A stretch of DNA of 64,000 nt, taken from positions 195,242-259,241 of the forward strand of contig NZ_FNDX01000004.1 of NCBI RefSeq assembly GCF_900099765.1, written 5' to 3'. A program made the position numbers and the translations under genes. This stretch comes from Paenibacillus typhae (GTDB lineage Bacteria > Bacillota > Bacilli > Paenibacillales > Paenibacillaceae). The notes under the pieces were generated by a model. It ran no database searches, had not been told where the DNA came from, and saw nothing but the letters and a program-made list of their open reading frames with translations. Shown one piece after another: positions 27,017 to 34,802 of the stretch; position 1 is the first letter of the stretch, and each line of letters begins with the position of its first letter.

Positions 27017-27832
27017 ATGTCAGCATTTTCCTCAGGGAGCGCTGTTAGCGGCCCCGCTATCGACGTCCTGATTCCGGCCATTGACAAGGATCTGGGTACC
27101 CTTCCCTTTGTTATCGACAGCCTCCGCCGCCATGTGCGCCATCCAATCAGTCACATCTACGTCGTCTCACCGGCCAGCAGCAGAATCAGAGATCTGTGTG
27201 CACGCAAAAATTGTATTTTTGTCGATGAAGCCACCGTCCTGCCGTTCACCAAACAAGACATCCATTACTCCTCCACCCGCTGGAACCGCTCCGGCTGGCT
27301 GTATCAGCAATTGCTGAAAATGAATGGAGACCGCATCTGCCGGGAGCCCTTTTTTCTCGTAATTGATGCAGATACTGTGCTGATCCGCCCCCACCGCTTC
27401 CGCTCAGCAGGGAAAACCGTTTTTTATTGCCGGGACTGGAGCCAGCCGGAATATTTCCGGACCTACCGGAAGCTGCTAGGGAGCGCTGCCCCTTCCCCCA
27501 GGTCCTTTGTGACCCATTATATGCTGTTTGAAAAACAGAAGCTGGCCGCTTTGAAAAAAATGATTGCACGTCGGCATGGGCTGCCCTGGCATGCGGCCAT
27601 CATCCGCAGCATCAACAAGAAAAGACAATTTGGCTTCTCCGAATATGAAACGTACGCCAACTATGTATACAGCCGTAGCCGCACTTCTGTGCTGCTGAGA
27701 AACGCAAATAACAAATCGCTGCACAGTCCGGCAGCCAGCCTGAACGAGAAGCAAATCCGCAAACTGGCCCGTACCTACCGCTCCCTGTCTTTTCATCAGC
27801 GCAAGGGATATTCCATTCCCGGCAAGCATTAA
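27017..27832 (+). CDS. DUF6492 family protein (putative glycosyltransferase-like)
   Basis: About 271 residues. It begins IDVLIPAIDKDLGTLPFVIDSL, a nucleotide-sugar fold start, and has a DxD-like FFLVIDADTVLI motif followed by YCRDWSQPEYF, consistent with a GT-A type glycosyltransferase as suggested for DUF6492. The start at 27017 is preferred because GGAG is 9 nt away. The ATG at 27008 touches it. manC follows after 12 nt, so the two probably share a transcript and may serve mannose transfer to a surface or spore polymer (inference). Acceptor unknown. Confidence 0.8.
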   Translation: MSAFSSGSAVSGPAIDVLIPAIDKDLGTLPFVIDSLRRHVRHPISHIYVVSPASSRIRDLCARKNCIFVDEATVLPFTKQDIHYSSTRWNRSGWLYQQLLKMNGDRICREPFFLVIDADTVLIRPHRFRSAGKTVFYCRDWSQPEYFRTYRKLLGSAAPSPRSFVTHYMLFEKQKLAALKKMIARRHGLPWHAAIIRSINKKRQFGFSEYETYANYVYSRSRTSVLLRNANNKSLHSPAASLNEKQIRKLARTYRSLSFHQRKGYSIPGKH

Positions 27833-27844
27833 GGAGGTTTATCC

Positions 27845-29167
27845 ATGCAGCATACCATTCTGCTCTGCGGCGGTTCCGGGCAGCGGCTGTGGCCGCTGTC
27901 CGGTGTCATCCGCTCCAAAATGTTCCTGAATCTGCTCCCCGCACCGGATGGCGGAACCGAATCCATGATCGGCCGGGTATGCCGCCAGCTCGGCCGGGCG
28001 GGACTTGGTGAATCTGTCTTATTTGTAACGCATAAGGATCAGGCGGCCCTTGTCCGGCGCTACACCGGGAATCGCTATCCGGTCATCGGGGAGCCGCATA
28101 AACGCGGCACCTTTACTGCCGCAGCCCTGGGCGTGCTTCATTTGTATACGACAGGGACAGCAAAGCCGGAGGACACGGTCTGCGTGGCTCCGGCTGATAT
28201 GTTCGCGGATGATGTTTTTTTTCAATTATTCCACCGGTTCACAGAGGTCCTGGCTGCTTCCGGGTCCGAGCTTGCCTTACTCGGGACAAGGCCTGCCCAT
28301 CCTTCCGACCAGTACGGCTATATAATCCCCGGGGAGGAAGCATCCGGCGGCTATGCTAAGGTTATCTCCTTTGAAGAAAAGCCCGGCCGCGCCCGGGCGG
28401 AGGAACTGCTGCAGGCATCTGCGCTCTGGAACTGCGGGGTATTCGCCTTTCGGCCCAGCTTCATGCTGTCACAACTGGAACGCATGGGACTGCCTGCCGA
28501 ATTGGCAGCTTTTACAGACAGCTATCCCGGCCTGCCGGTGCTCAGCTTTGACAAGGAAATTGCTGAACGCAGCAGCAAGGCCGTTGTGCTCCGGCATGAG
28601 GGGGAATGGCGCGATCTCGGAAGCTGGGCGGTCCTGAGTGAGGAGCTGCAGCAGCCGGTAACCGGCGCAGGCGGAATCTGGGGAGAATCCACGGATTCCG
28701 TAATCATCAACGAGTTGAACATTCCGCTGCATGTGATTGGCGTGCCCGGCATCGTCGCTGCAGCAAGCCCCGAGGGCATTCTGGTTGCCGGCAAGCATGA
28801 AGCGAATGCGGTCAAAGAAATTGTGCAGCAGAACGCGGCCGGGCCGAGATACGGGGAATGCAGCTGGGGAAGCTACACCATACTGGACCGTGCGGCAAGC
28901 GGTCCGGAGCGGACAGTGACGATTAAACTGGGCATTCTGGAGGGCAGGGAGCTGCCTGTAATATCCTGCAGCAATTCCCGTAAACACTGGATTATCCTAT
29001 CGGGGCATGGGGAAATTACGCATAACGGGATCAGCACTGCGGTGCATCCAGGGGATTGTTTAGCCATTACCCTTGCAGAGCAGCATGGGATCAAGGCCTG
29101 CACCGCAATGGAGCTGATTGAAATCCGGACCTCTGATGGGGATGATGAGGACTCCATTTATACCTGA
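27845..29167 (+). CDS. manC: Mannose-1-phosphate guanylyltransferase
   Basis: Makes GDP-mannose from mannose-1-phosphate and GTP. 440 residues: nucleotidyltransferase domain with the signature LLCGGSGQRLWPLSG, FEEKPGRARAE, ALWNCGVFAF and RDLGSW, then a C-terminal cupin-like half (CSWGSYTILD, LSGHGEITHNGI, VHPGDCLAI) usual in ManC proteins, although this end looks shortened and degenerate compared with bifunctional PMI-GMP enzymes. AAGGAGG lies before ATG. It is paired with the DUF6492 gene, pointing to a mannosylated product. It ends 22 nt from the convergent antiporter gene without an obvious terminator. Confidence 0.9.
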   Translation: MQHTILLCGGSGQRLWPLSGVIRSKMFLNLLPAPDGGTESMIGRVCRQLGRAGLGESVLFVTHKDQAALVRRYTGNRYPVIGEPHKRGTFTAAALGVLHLYTTGTAKPEDTVCVAPADMFADDVFFQLFHRFTEVLAASGSELALLGTRPAHPSDQYGYIIPGEEASGGYAKVISFEEKPGRARAEELLQASALWNCGVFAFRPSFMLSQLERMGLPAELAAFTDSYPGLPVLSFDKEIAERSSKAVVLRHEGEWRDLGSWAVLSEELQQPVTGAGGIWGESTDSVIINELNIPLHVIGVPGIVAAASPEGILVAGKHEANAVKEIVQQNAAGPRYGECSWGSYTILDRAASGPERTVTIKLGILEGRELPVISCSNSRKHWIILSGHGEITHNGISTAVHPGDCLAITLAEQHGIKACTAMELIEIRTSDGDDEDSIYT

Positions 29168-29189
29168 AGTGCCGGGTCCGGTATTGCCG

Positions 29190-31178
29190 TCAGACAGTCT
29201 CTTCGCGCAGATCATGCTCCATGAACAGAATGTCCCGCTTCATTTCCTTCATCCCCTGGCGGGATATTCTGCCGGCCTCGAACATGGCCTGCAGGCTGTC
29301 ACGCTCCAGCTGAATGCCGATCCGCGCCTGCTCCAGAATGGACTCGTCATACTCCTCACGGCTGACGGAATAGGCTTCGCCCCGCGTCAGCCTCAGCAGC
29401 AGCCGTTCATATTGCAGAATAAACGAGCTGACTTCATCCAGATCCGGCCCGCCCTCCGCGAGCAGCCCGTTCAGCTGCTGGAGTACAAAAGTCACATTCC
29501 GGATTCGCAGCCGGCTGAGCTCGGCGCGTCTTTGCGGCCTGCTGAGCCGCGCCTGCTGCAGAATGCCGACCATTTCATCCCAATGCTTAACGGGAAAGAG
29601 CTCCCTTTTGTAACGGGCTTCACGCGTATGCATGAACAGCAGCCGGTTAATCCGGTTCAGGTACCGGTAGCCGGTGTAAGGGTCAACCTCCTTGCGCTCC
29701 ACCGCCAATAGCGTGCTCTCCCGCTCCCACTTCATGACTGACAGACCCAGAGCACGCTGCACCTCATACTTGCGGTCATCCTTTCGGAGCATGCGGATTC
29801 TAGAGGTATAGGCATTGATAATCTGGACCGAGGCGAGCCGGTTCTGCTCGGTGGACAACTCGTTTAACCCGGTGACTACACTCTGCAAAATTTCGATTTT
29901 GGCCTGCGTCTCTTCTTCCTGCGCTGCTTCCGCCTCTGTCCCGAGCAGCAGCGGCAGCAGATAATTGGACGCCAGCAGCGTCCACAGGATCACTCCGGAC
30001 GCCAGGAAAATAATCAAATCCCTGGATGGAAAAGCCGAGCCGTCATCCAGGAAAAATGGCAGCGACAATGTACTCGCGAGTGTAATGGTGCCCCGGACTC
30101 CGGACAGCGCGAGAATAAGTGCTGTTCTGAATCTGCTTTTACGCGGACTGTGCTCTGCTCCGCCGTCTCCTGGCACCTTCATCAGCAGCACCCAGATCAG
30201 CCGCAGGCCGAGGACGGCCAATGTCAGCAGCAGGGTGTACAGGATTACCCGTACATTGCCGATTTCCGGGCTGTTCCAGATTGTCTGTATAATTTCCGGC
30301 AGCTGTGTGCCGAGCAGCAGGAACACCAGGCCGTTCAGCACAAAGATGATGACCGACCAGGTGCTTTTGGAAACTACACGCAGCTTGGCGACTTCGGGAT
30401 TCATCTTTTTATAGCTGACAGAATGAGCAATCCCCGCAGCCACTACAGCCAGAATGCCGTTGACCCTCAGCTCCTCCGCTGCCATAAAGATCAGAAAAGG
30501 GGTCAGGATTTCAATCAGCATATGGAGAGTAACGTTCTCCATCCCCAGCCTGCGCAGCCATTTGACGATGCCATATTTGATCAAGGTAAGCAGCAGGCCC
30601 AGCACGATACCGCCAAGTGATATAGCCAGGAAGCTGAGACTCGCAGACCGGAAGGAGAACATTCCCGTAACCATCGCAGCCGCCGCAAACTGGAAAGAGA
30701 CCAGGCCGGAGGCATCATTGATGAGCGATTCCCCTTCGAGAATCTGCATCGTTCGGTGCGGAATCTTCACCTTCTGCTCCAGCGCCCCGACCGCAACCGC
30801 ATCGGTCGGCGCCAAGGCCGCCGCCAGGGCAAAGGCCGCCGCCAGCGGAATAACCGGCAGCAGCCAGTTCACGAAATAACCGACGATGCCGACCGTAACG
30901 AAGACAAGCCCAAGCGCCAGCAGAAGGATCGGCTTCCGCAGGCTCCAGAGCGCCTCCTTATCGGCCTGGCGCCCGTCATTGAACAGCAGCGGAGCGATGA
31001 ACAGCAGCAGGAACAGCTCCGGATTGAGCGTTAATTCAAAATGCAGAGGGAGCAGCGTGAGCCCCACCCCCAGCGCAATCTGGATAATCGGCACTGAGAC
31101 CGACGGCATAAACCGGTTCACCAGATTGGACACGGCCAGCGCCGCCAGCATCAGCAATATGTATTCAAATAACTCCAA
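29190..31178 (-). CDS. Na+/H+ antiporter, CPA1 (NhaP/NhaK) family
   Basis: 662 residues: about 12 membrane segments (1-420) and a long cytoplasmic tail (about 430-662). Ion-path motifs are present: ALAPTDAVAVGALEQ and LEGESLINDASGLVSFQF with the conserved Asn-Asp. The tail is rich in Arg/Glu helices, as in other Firmicute CPA1 exchangers. The start is TTG at 31176-31178, with AGAGGT 5 nt and GGAGGT 11 nt upstream. No ATG fits. Likely role: sodium export and pH balance. Monocistronic. Confidence 0.92.
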   Translation of the reverse strand: MELFEYILLMLAALAVSNLVNRFMPSVSVPIIQIALGVGLTLLPLHFELTLNPELFLLLFIAPLLFNDGRQADKEALWSLRKPILLLALGLVFVTVGIVGYFVNWLLPVIPLAAAFALAAALAPTDAVAVGALEQKVKIPHRTMQILEGESLINDASGLVSFQFAAAAMVTGMFSFRSASLSFLAISLGGIVLGLLLTLIKYGIVKWLRRLGMENVTLHMLIEILTPFLIFMAAEELRVNGILAVVAAGIAHSVSYKKMNPEVAKLRVVSKSTWSVIIFVLNGLVFLLLGTQLPEIIQTIWNSPEIGNVRVILYTLLLTLAVLGLRLIWVLLMKVPGDGGAEHSPRKSRFRTALILALSGVRGTITLASTLSLPFFLDDGSAFPSRDLIIFLASGVILWTLLASNYLLPLLLGTEAEAAQEEETQAKIEILQSVVTGLNELSTEQNRLASVQIINAYTSRIRMLRKDDRKYEVQRALGLSVMKWERESTLLAVERKEVDPYTGYRYLNRINRLLFMHTREARYKRELFPVKHWDEMVGILQQARLSRPQRRAELSRLRIRNVTFVLQQLNGLLAEGGPDLDEVSSFILQYERLLLRLTRGEAYSVSREEYDESILEQARIGIQLERDSLQAMFEAGRISRQGMKEMKRDILFMEHDLREETV

Positions 31179-31503
31179 AGGACCTCTACCTCCATTTCTT
31201 CATTCAGGCTTAGTGTAAACAAACAATGCAAACGGAATGTAAACGGGCCGTTTATTATTTTATCGGCGTGACTGCCATCAGACTAAGTGGATTTTCGCCA
31301 TCTAATTCTCAATCATACCCACTTAATACTAGATTAGTTGGAAAAAGCACACTTAAAAATACCATTTTCGTCCTTGGTGAGCTATATTAGCAGAAATAAG
31401 CTGCATTTTTCCAACTAAATCCTGCGAGGCGGCAAATTTATTCGATTTAAGTGTCAAAAATCCAATTAGTTTTTGTGACAAAACTGTCCTAAACCAAAGA
31501 ATA
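31179..31503. repeat. Intergenic element with TAAGTGGA-type half-sites
   Basis: About 31281-31486 holds alternating half-sites CTAAGTGGATTTTC, CCACTTAAT, TTAGTTGGAAAAA, CACTTAAAAA, TTTCCAACTAAA and TTAAGTGTC. The layout and wording match the element at 42012-42210 (for example TAAGTGGA(A)TTTC.CCA and GGAAAAA..CACTTAAAA). No gene found. Confidence 0.6.
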
Positions 31504-31547
31504 ACTCCTCTCCAGCATTTGTCGTCAGACAAATGCTGATGAGGAGT
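31504..31547. terminator. Long hairpin, likely terminator of the proline-rich gene
   Basis: ACTCCTC-tc-CAGCATTTGTC-gtca-GACAAATGCTG-at-GAGGAGT is a symmetric 18-bp stem with one internal mismatch. On the minus strand it is followed by TATTCTTT, so it can end the small gene at 31614-31784. Confidence 0.6.
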
Positions 31548-31613
31548 CCATATGCGGTACTGCAGCTGGTCTTTTCTGCAAAATTACGGTAGGCTGATGG
31601 AACCTGACTACTG

Positions 31614-31784
31614 TTACAGTGGCTGCTTAGGCGGAATCTCCGGTGGGACCGGGGGCGGAATCTCCGGCTGCTCACGCGGGATGACCTCAGGCGGAATATC
31701 GGCCGGCTTTGGCTCCGGTATGCGCTCAGGGTCGACCTCGGGAACAACCTTAGGGGGAAGCTCGGGCGGCAAATCCTTATACAT
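31614..31784 (-). CDS. Proline-rich micro-protein, 56 residues
   Basis: Small gene set by a strong AAGGAGGTG 8 nt before ATG at 31784. The longer frame from 31841 has no such site. The product is almost entirely a Pro/Glu/Lys repeat (units like LPPELPPKV, IPPEVIP, EIPPPVPPEIPP), with no signal peptide, membrane segment or Cys. It should be extended or polyproline-like. No family is recognised. It stands alone between the antiporter and a divergent WYL regulator and is followed by a long hairpin. Function unknown. Confidence 0.65.
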   Translation of the reverse strand: MYKDLPPELPPKVVPEVDPERIPEPKPADIPPEVIPREQPEIPPPVPPEIPPKQPL

Positions 31785-31916
31785 GGCTTCACACCTCCTT
31801 CCTTCCTGATACCCCTTAATACCCGGCACGGCTTTTTTCAAACGTTATCCCGGCAGGAGCAGCAAGCCGTTACTCCAGTATAGGATCCCGGACCGGATCT
31901 GGCTCCAACGCTCCTT

Positions 31917-31944
31917 CTAACTTATCCATGCTAACTTATCCATG
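31917..31944. repeat. Direct repeat CTAACTTATCCATG x2
   Basis: Two exact 14-bp copies side by side, just before the palindrome at 31948-31971. Possibly a duplication during repair or part of an operator region. Confidence 0.8.
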
Positions 31945-31947
31945 GAG

Positions 31948-31985
31948 CTACTGACATCAAGTTGTCAGTAGAGTTCTATTATAAT
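31948..31985 (+). promoter_or_regulatory. Palindromic operator and -10 box of the WYL regulator
   Basis: CTACTGACA-tcaagt-TGTCAGTAG (31948-31971) is a perfect 9-bp inverted repeat. It ends 8 nt before TATAAT (31980-31985). The right arm covers the -35 area, as expected for autorepression by the downstream regulator. Confidence 0.65.
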
Positions 31986-32061
31986 TTAGATATAAGGATA
32001 CCTAAGCTGATATTAACTAAACCATTGTGTGGTGAATTCTAACAAGGGAGTGCAGCTTCAA

Positions 32062-33012
32062 TTGAATAAAACAGAGCGTCTTTTAGCGATTGTAATGGAA
32101 TTACAGCGAAGCAGATTGCGGACAGCTGATGAATTAGCGGAGGTTCTGGGGGTCAGCGCAAGAACGATTTACCGGGATATGCAGGCTTTGAGTGAAGCCG
32201 GTGTTCCCGTCGTTGGTGAGACAGGGTCGGGATATTCTTTAATGGAGGGCTATTTTCTTCCTCCCGTCAGTTTCACAGTAGAAGAGGCAGTGTCCCTTCT
32301 TCTTGGCGCTGAATTTATAGAAAAGCGTTTTGATCCCGCTTTCCGCAACAGTGCCCGTTCTTCCCGCAGAAAAATAGAAGCCATTCTTTCAGGGCCCGTC
32401 CGCGAGGAGACAAACCGCATCCAAGGGAGCATCCGTCTGCTCCAAAAAGATGAAATGGACATCATGATCCGGGAAAAAGTAAACCTGGGAATCATTCGTA
32501 AAGCCATGCAGGAGGGCAAAAAAATTCGTTTCACCTATCACAAGCGGGTTGCTGAAGCTGATGGGAGCAGGGTAACTGAGCGAACGGCATCGCCATTCGG
32601 ATTGGCACATGATGAGCAAAATGGCTGGCTCTTGCTTGCTTCCTGCGACCTGCGGGAGGATATCCGCCATTTTCGGGTTACACGAATCAATGACCTTACC
32701 GTGACTGATGATTCCTTTCAGCTTCCCGATAACTTCAACCTTCAATCCTATCGGCCGAAGGATACGCGCGGCATACGGGTCTGTGCCATTTTCAATTTAG
32801 AGGTCGCCGATAAAGTTGATGAAGCGAACAACTATTATATGGAGACTGCCGAAGCTAAAGAGGATGGTTACCATGTCACTTTCCGGGTCCGTCAACCGGA
32901 AGAGCTGCTGGGTTGGGTTCTTGGGTGGGGTGCAGATGTGGTAGTCACAGAGCCTGAATCCTTCAAAAGCCGGATAAAAGAAGAAATCAAAAAAATGAAA
33001 GAACGCTACTGA
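32062..33012 (+). CDS. HTH / WYL-domain transcriptional regulator (YafY type)
   Basis: About 316 residues: N-terminal DeoR-like HTH (TERLLAIVMELQRSRLRTADELAEVLGVSART: residues 3-35), WYL sensor domain (about 135-215, with RFTYHKR and GWLLLASCDLREDIRHFRV) and a WCX C-terminal part (WVLGWGADVVVTEPESF). The start is probably TTG at 32062 with AAGGGAG upstream. A GTG at 32029 is possible. WYL domains bind ligands or nucleic acid. The palindrome upstream suggests it controls itself. The VOC gene follows after 85 nt and may be a target. Confidence 0.88.
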   Translation: MNKTERLLAIVMELQRSRLRTADELAEVLGVSARTIYRDMQALSEAGVPVVGETGSGYSLMEGYFLPPVSFTVEEAVSLLLGAEFIEKRFDPAFRNSARSSRRKIEAILSGPVREETNRIQGSIRLLQKDEMDIMIREKVNLGIIRKAMQEGKKIRFTYHKRVAEADGSRVTERTASPFGLAHDEQNGWLLLASCDLREDIRHFRVTRINDLTVTDDSFQLPDNFNLQSYRPKDTRGIRVCAIFNLEVADKVDEANNYYMETAEAKEDGYHVTFRVRQPEELLGWVLGWGADVVVTEPESFKSRIKEEIKKMKERY

Positions 33013-33097
33013 CATACTGTTGGCAACAGGGGGTTTGTATAATCAGGACATACCAAATGAAAGTGAATTAACAAACCCATACACAAAGGAGATTATT

Positions 33098-33466
33098 ATG
33101 TCAGCTATTGGACCCGATTTCATCTCACTTCAGGTGAGCGATCTTGAAGCCTCTGCGGAATTCTATCAAAATTATCTCGGACTGGTCCGCTCACAGGCGG
33201 GACCGCCCCATGCCGTGGTCTTTGACACAAAGCCGATTGCATTTGCCCTGCGTGACCTGTTGCCAGGCACAGCACTAGGTTCCGGGAACCAACCCGGACT
33301 TGGTGTCGCCCTGTGGCTGCAAGCCCCTGACACGCAGGAAATTCACGACATGCTTGTTGCAGCAGGTGTAAAGATTATATCCTCCCCCATTGATGGACCC
33401 TTCGGTAGAACCTTTACATTTGCCGACCCGGACGGGTACTTCATCACGCTTCACAGTAAAGCCTGA
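33098..33466 (+). CDS. VOC-family (glyoxalase/bleomycin resistance-like) protein
   Basis: 122 residues with the two beta-alpha-beta-beta-beta modules of the VOC fold: FISLQVSDLEASAEFYQNYLGL at the start and FTFADPDGYFITLHSK at the end. The metal-ligand positions are partly changed (Gln in SLQV, not His). AAAGGAGA lies 6 nt before ATG at 33098. It is downstream of the WYL regulator on the same strand. Possible roles are antibiotic sequestration or a small-molecule enzyme. Undetermined. Confidence 0.85.
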   Translation: MSAIGPDFISLQVSDLEASAEFYQNYLGLVRSQAGPPHAVVFDTKPIAFALRDLLPGTALGSGNQPGLGVALWLQAPDTQEIHDMLVAAGVKIISSPIDGPFGRTFTFADPDGYFITLHSKA

Positions 33467-33788
33467 CACGCACACGTAAACGGCTCTATACGTGATTGTG
33501 TTCGGCCCGGTCTGATGGTAAGCTGATTAACAGAGATGTATACAAAGGAGCTTTCGCCGATCATGTGGATTACTCTGTAACGATTAACGATGCACAAGCC
33601 TGCCCGATAACAGCTTTATTCGCTGTTCTATTCGGCTTGCCTGCATGTAATCTTACAGGATATGCACGGAAGGCGCGCTCTAGATCCCTTCTGCGGATAC
33701 CTGACGGTATCCGCTTTATTGTTGCGGAAAACAGCATCTCAGGCACTCCTCTGCAAGCGTATCCTCTATCCCGAATGGAGGAAATGAT
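33467..33788. other. Intergenic region before the P-loop kinase gene
   Basis: About 320 bp. A terminator-like hairpin GCGGATACC-tgac-GGTATCCGC followed by TTTATT (33693-33720) lies 70 nt before the kinase gene and could end the VOC transcript or act as an attenuator. A 98-codon frame across the region starts with TTG, lacks a ribosome site and is cut by this hairpin, so it is not called. Confidence 0.6.
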
Positions 33789-34649
33789 ATGACAACTATT
33801 CCAAAGCTGATTCTGATTGAAGGCCTTCCCGGATCAGGGAAAACAACGGCCGCAGGACTTGTTCATGAGCTGCTTGCGGCAATGGACATTGACGCCAGAC
33901 TATACACCGAAGGAAATCTGGAGCATCCTGCAGATTATGACGGGGTTGCCTGTTTTGAGGAGCATGAATTTGCAGAGCTGCTGTGCAGCTATGATGAATA
34001 CAGAGATTTCTTGAATGAACATATCATCCGTCAGGATGGCCGCTGCTTTCTGGAATACCGTAAACTGCAGCAGGAGTACGGGCCGGAGTTTCCGGATGAG
34101 CTGCTGCAGGCTATTTTTCAAAAAGATATTTATGAGCTTCCGCTCGAGGACAACAGAAAGCTTATCACCGAGAGGTGGAGGAAGTTCACTGCAAATGCTG
34201 CGGCAGGTCAGGACACATTCATCTTTGACTGCTGCTTCATCCAAAATCCCGTAACGGCGGGAATGATTAAATATGGTGCGGACAAGGAGACTGTCGCTGG
34301 CTACGTAACGGAGCTCGCTGCCATTATAGAACCGCTCAATCCGCTGCTAATCTACATCACACAGCATGATCTTGACCACTCATTTAAAAAAGCTGTGCGG
34401 GAACGCCCTGCCGAATGGTCTCAGGGATTCATCGAGTATTACACGAACCAGGGATACGGCGCGCAGCACCAGTACTCAGGCTTAGAAGGTACTTTACAGG
34501 TGCTTAAAGCACGCCAAGAACTGGAAGCTGACATTTACAGCAGCCTGACCATCGCCAAGCATAAGGCGGATAATTCCGCTTTTGACAATGAGGGGTATAA
34601 GCAGGTGATCGCAGGGATTCTAGAATCCTATTTTAAAAAGGCAGACTAG
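33789..34649 (+). CDS. P-loop NTPase, thymidylate kinase-like
   Basis: 286-residue protein with a clear Walker A (LIEGLPGSGKTTAAGLV, residues about 8-24) and a later Asp-containing strand (TFIFDCCFIQNPVT). The layout resembles small-molecule or nucleotide kinases of the thymidylate kinase/AAA group that are annotated simply as P-loop or hypothetical. GGAGGAAATGAT lies before ATG. It is a single gene ended by the strong terminator at 34729. Substrate unknown. Confidence 0.8.
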   Translation: MTTIPKLILIEGLPGSGKTTAAGLVHELLAAMDIDARLYTEGNLEHPADYDGVACFEEHEFAELLCSYDEYRDFLNEHIIRQDGRCFLEYRKLQQEYGPEFPDELLQAIFQKDIYELPLEDNRKLITERWRKFTANAAAGQDTFIFDCCFIQNPVTAGMIKYGADKETVAGYVTELAAIIEPLNPLLIYITQHDLDHSFKKAVRERPAEWSQGFIEYYTNQGYGAQHQYSGLEGTLQVLKARQELEADIYSSLTIAKHKADNSAFDNEGYKQVIAGILESYFKKAD

Positions 34650-34728
34650 ACGTTGAAGCTGTCAAATCAGCTGTTGCATTAACTTACCAGCATTCCGAAG
34701 CAGGAGCAGCAGCCACGGTTGAGAAGCA

Positions 34729-34774
34729 ACAAGTCCCCTATGTCATTGAAATGACATAGGGGACTTGTTTTTTT
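34729..34774 (+). terminator. Strong terminator after the P-loop gene
   Basis: 17-bp stem ACAAGTCCCCTATGTCA / TGACATAGGGGACTTGT with a 6-nt loop is followed by TTTTTTT. Confidence 0.93.
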
Positions 34775-34802
34775 GGGAAACTCTGAAACAGGGGTTCCGT
34801 TT

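Noticed and set aside
33496..33792. 98-codon frame before the P-loop gene
   Set aside because: TTG start without a ribosome site and a terminator-like hairpin inside.
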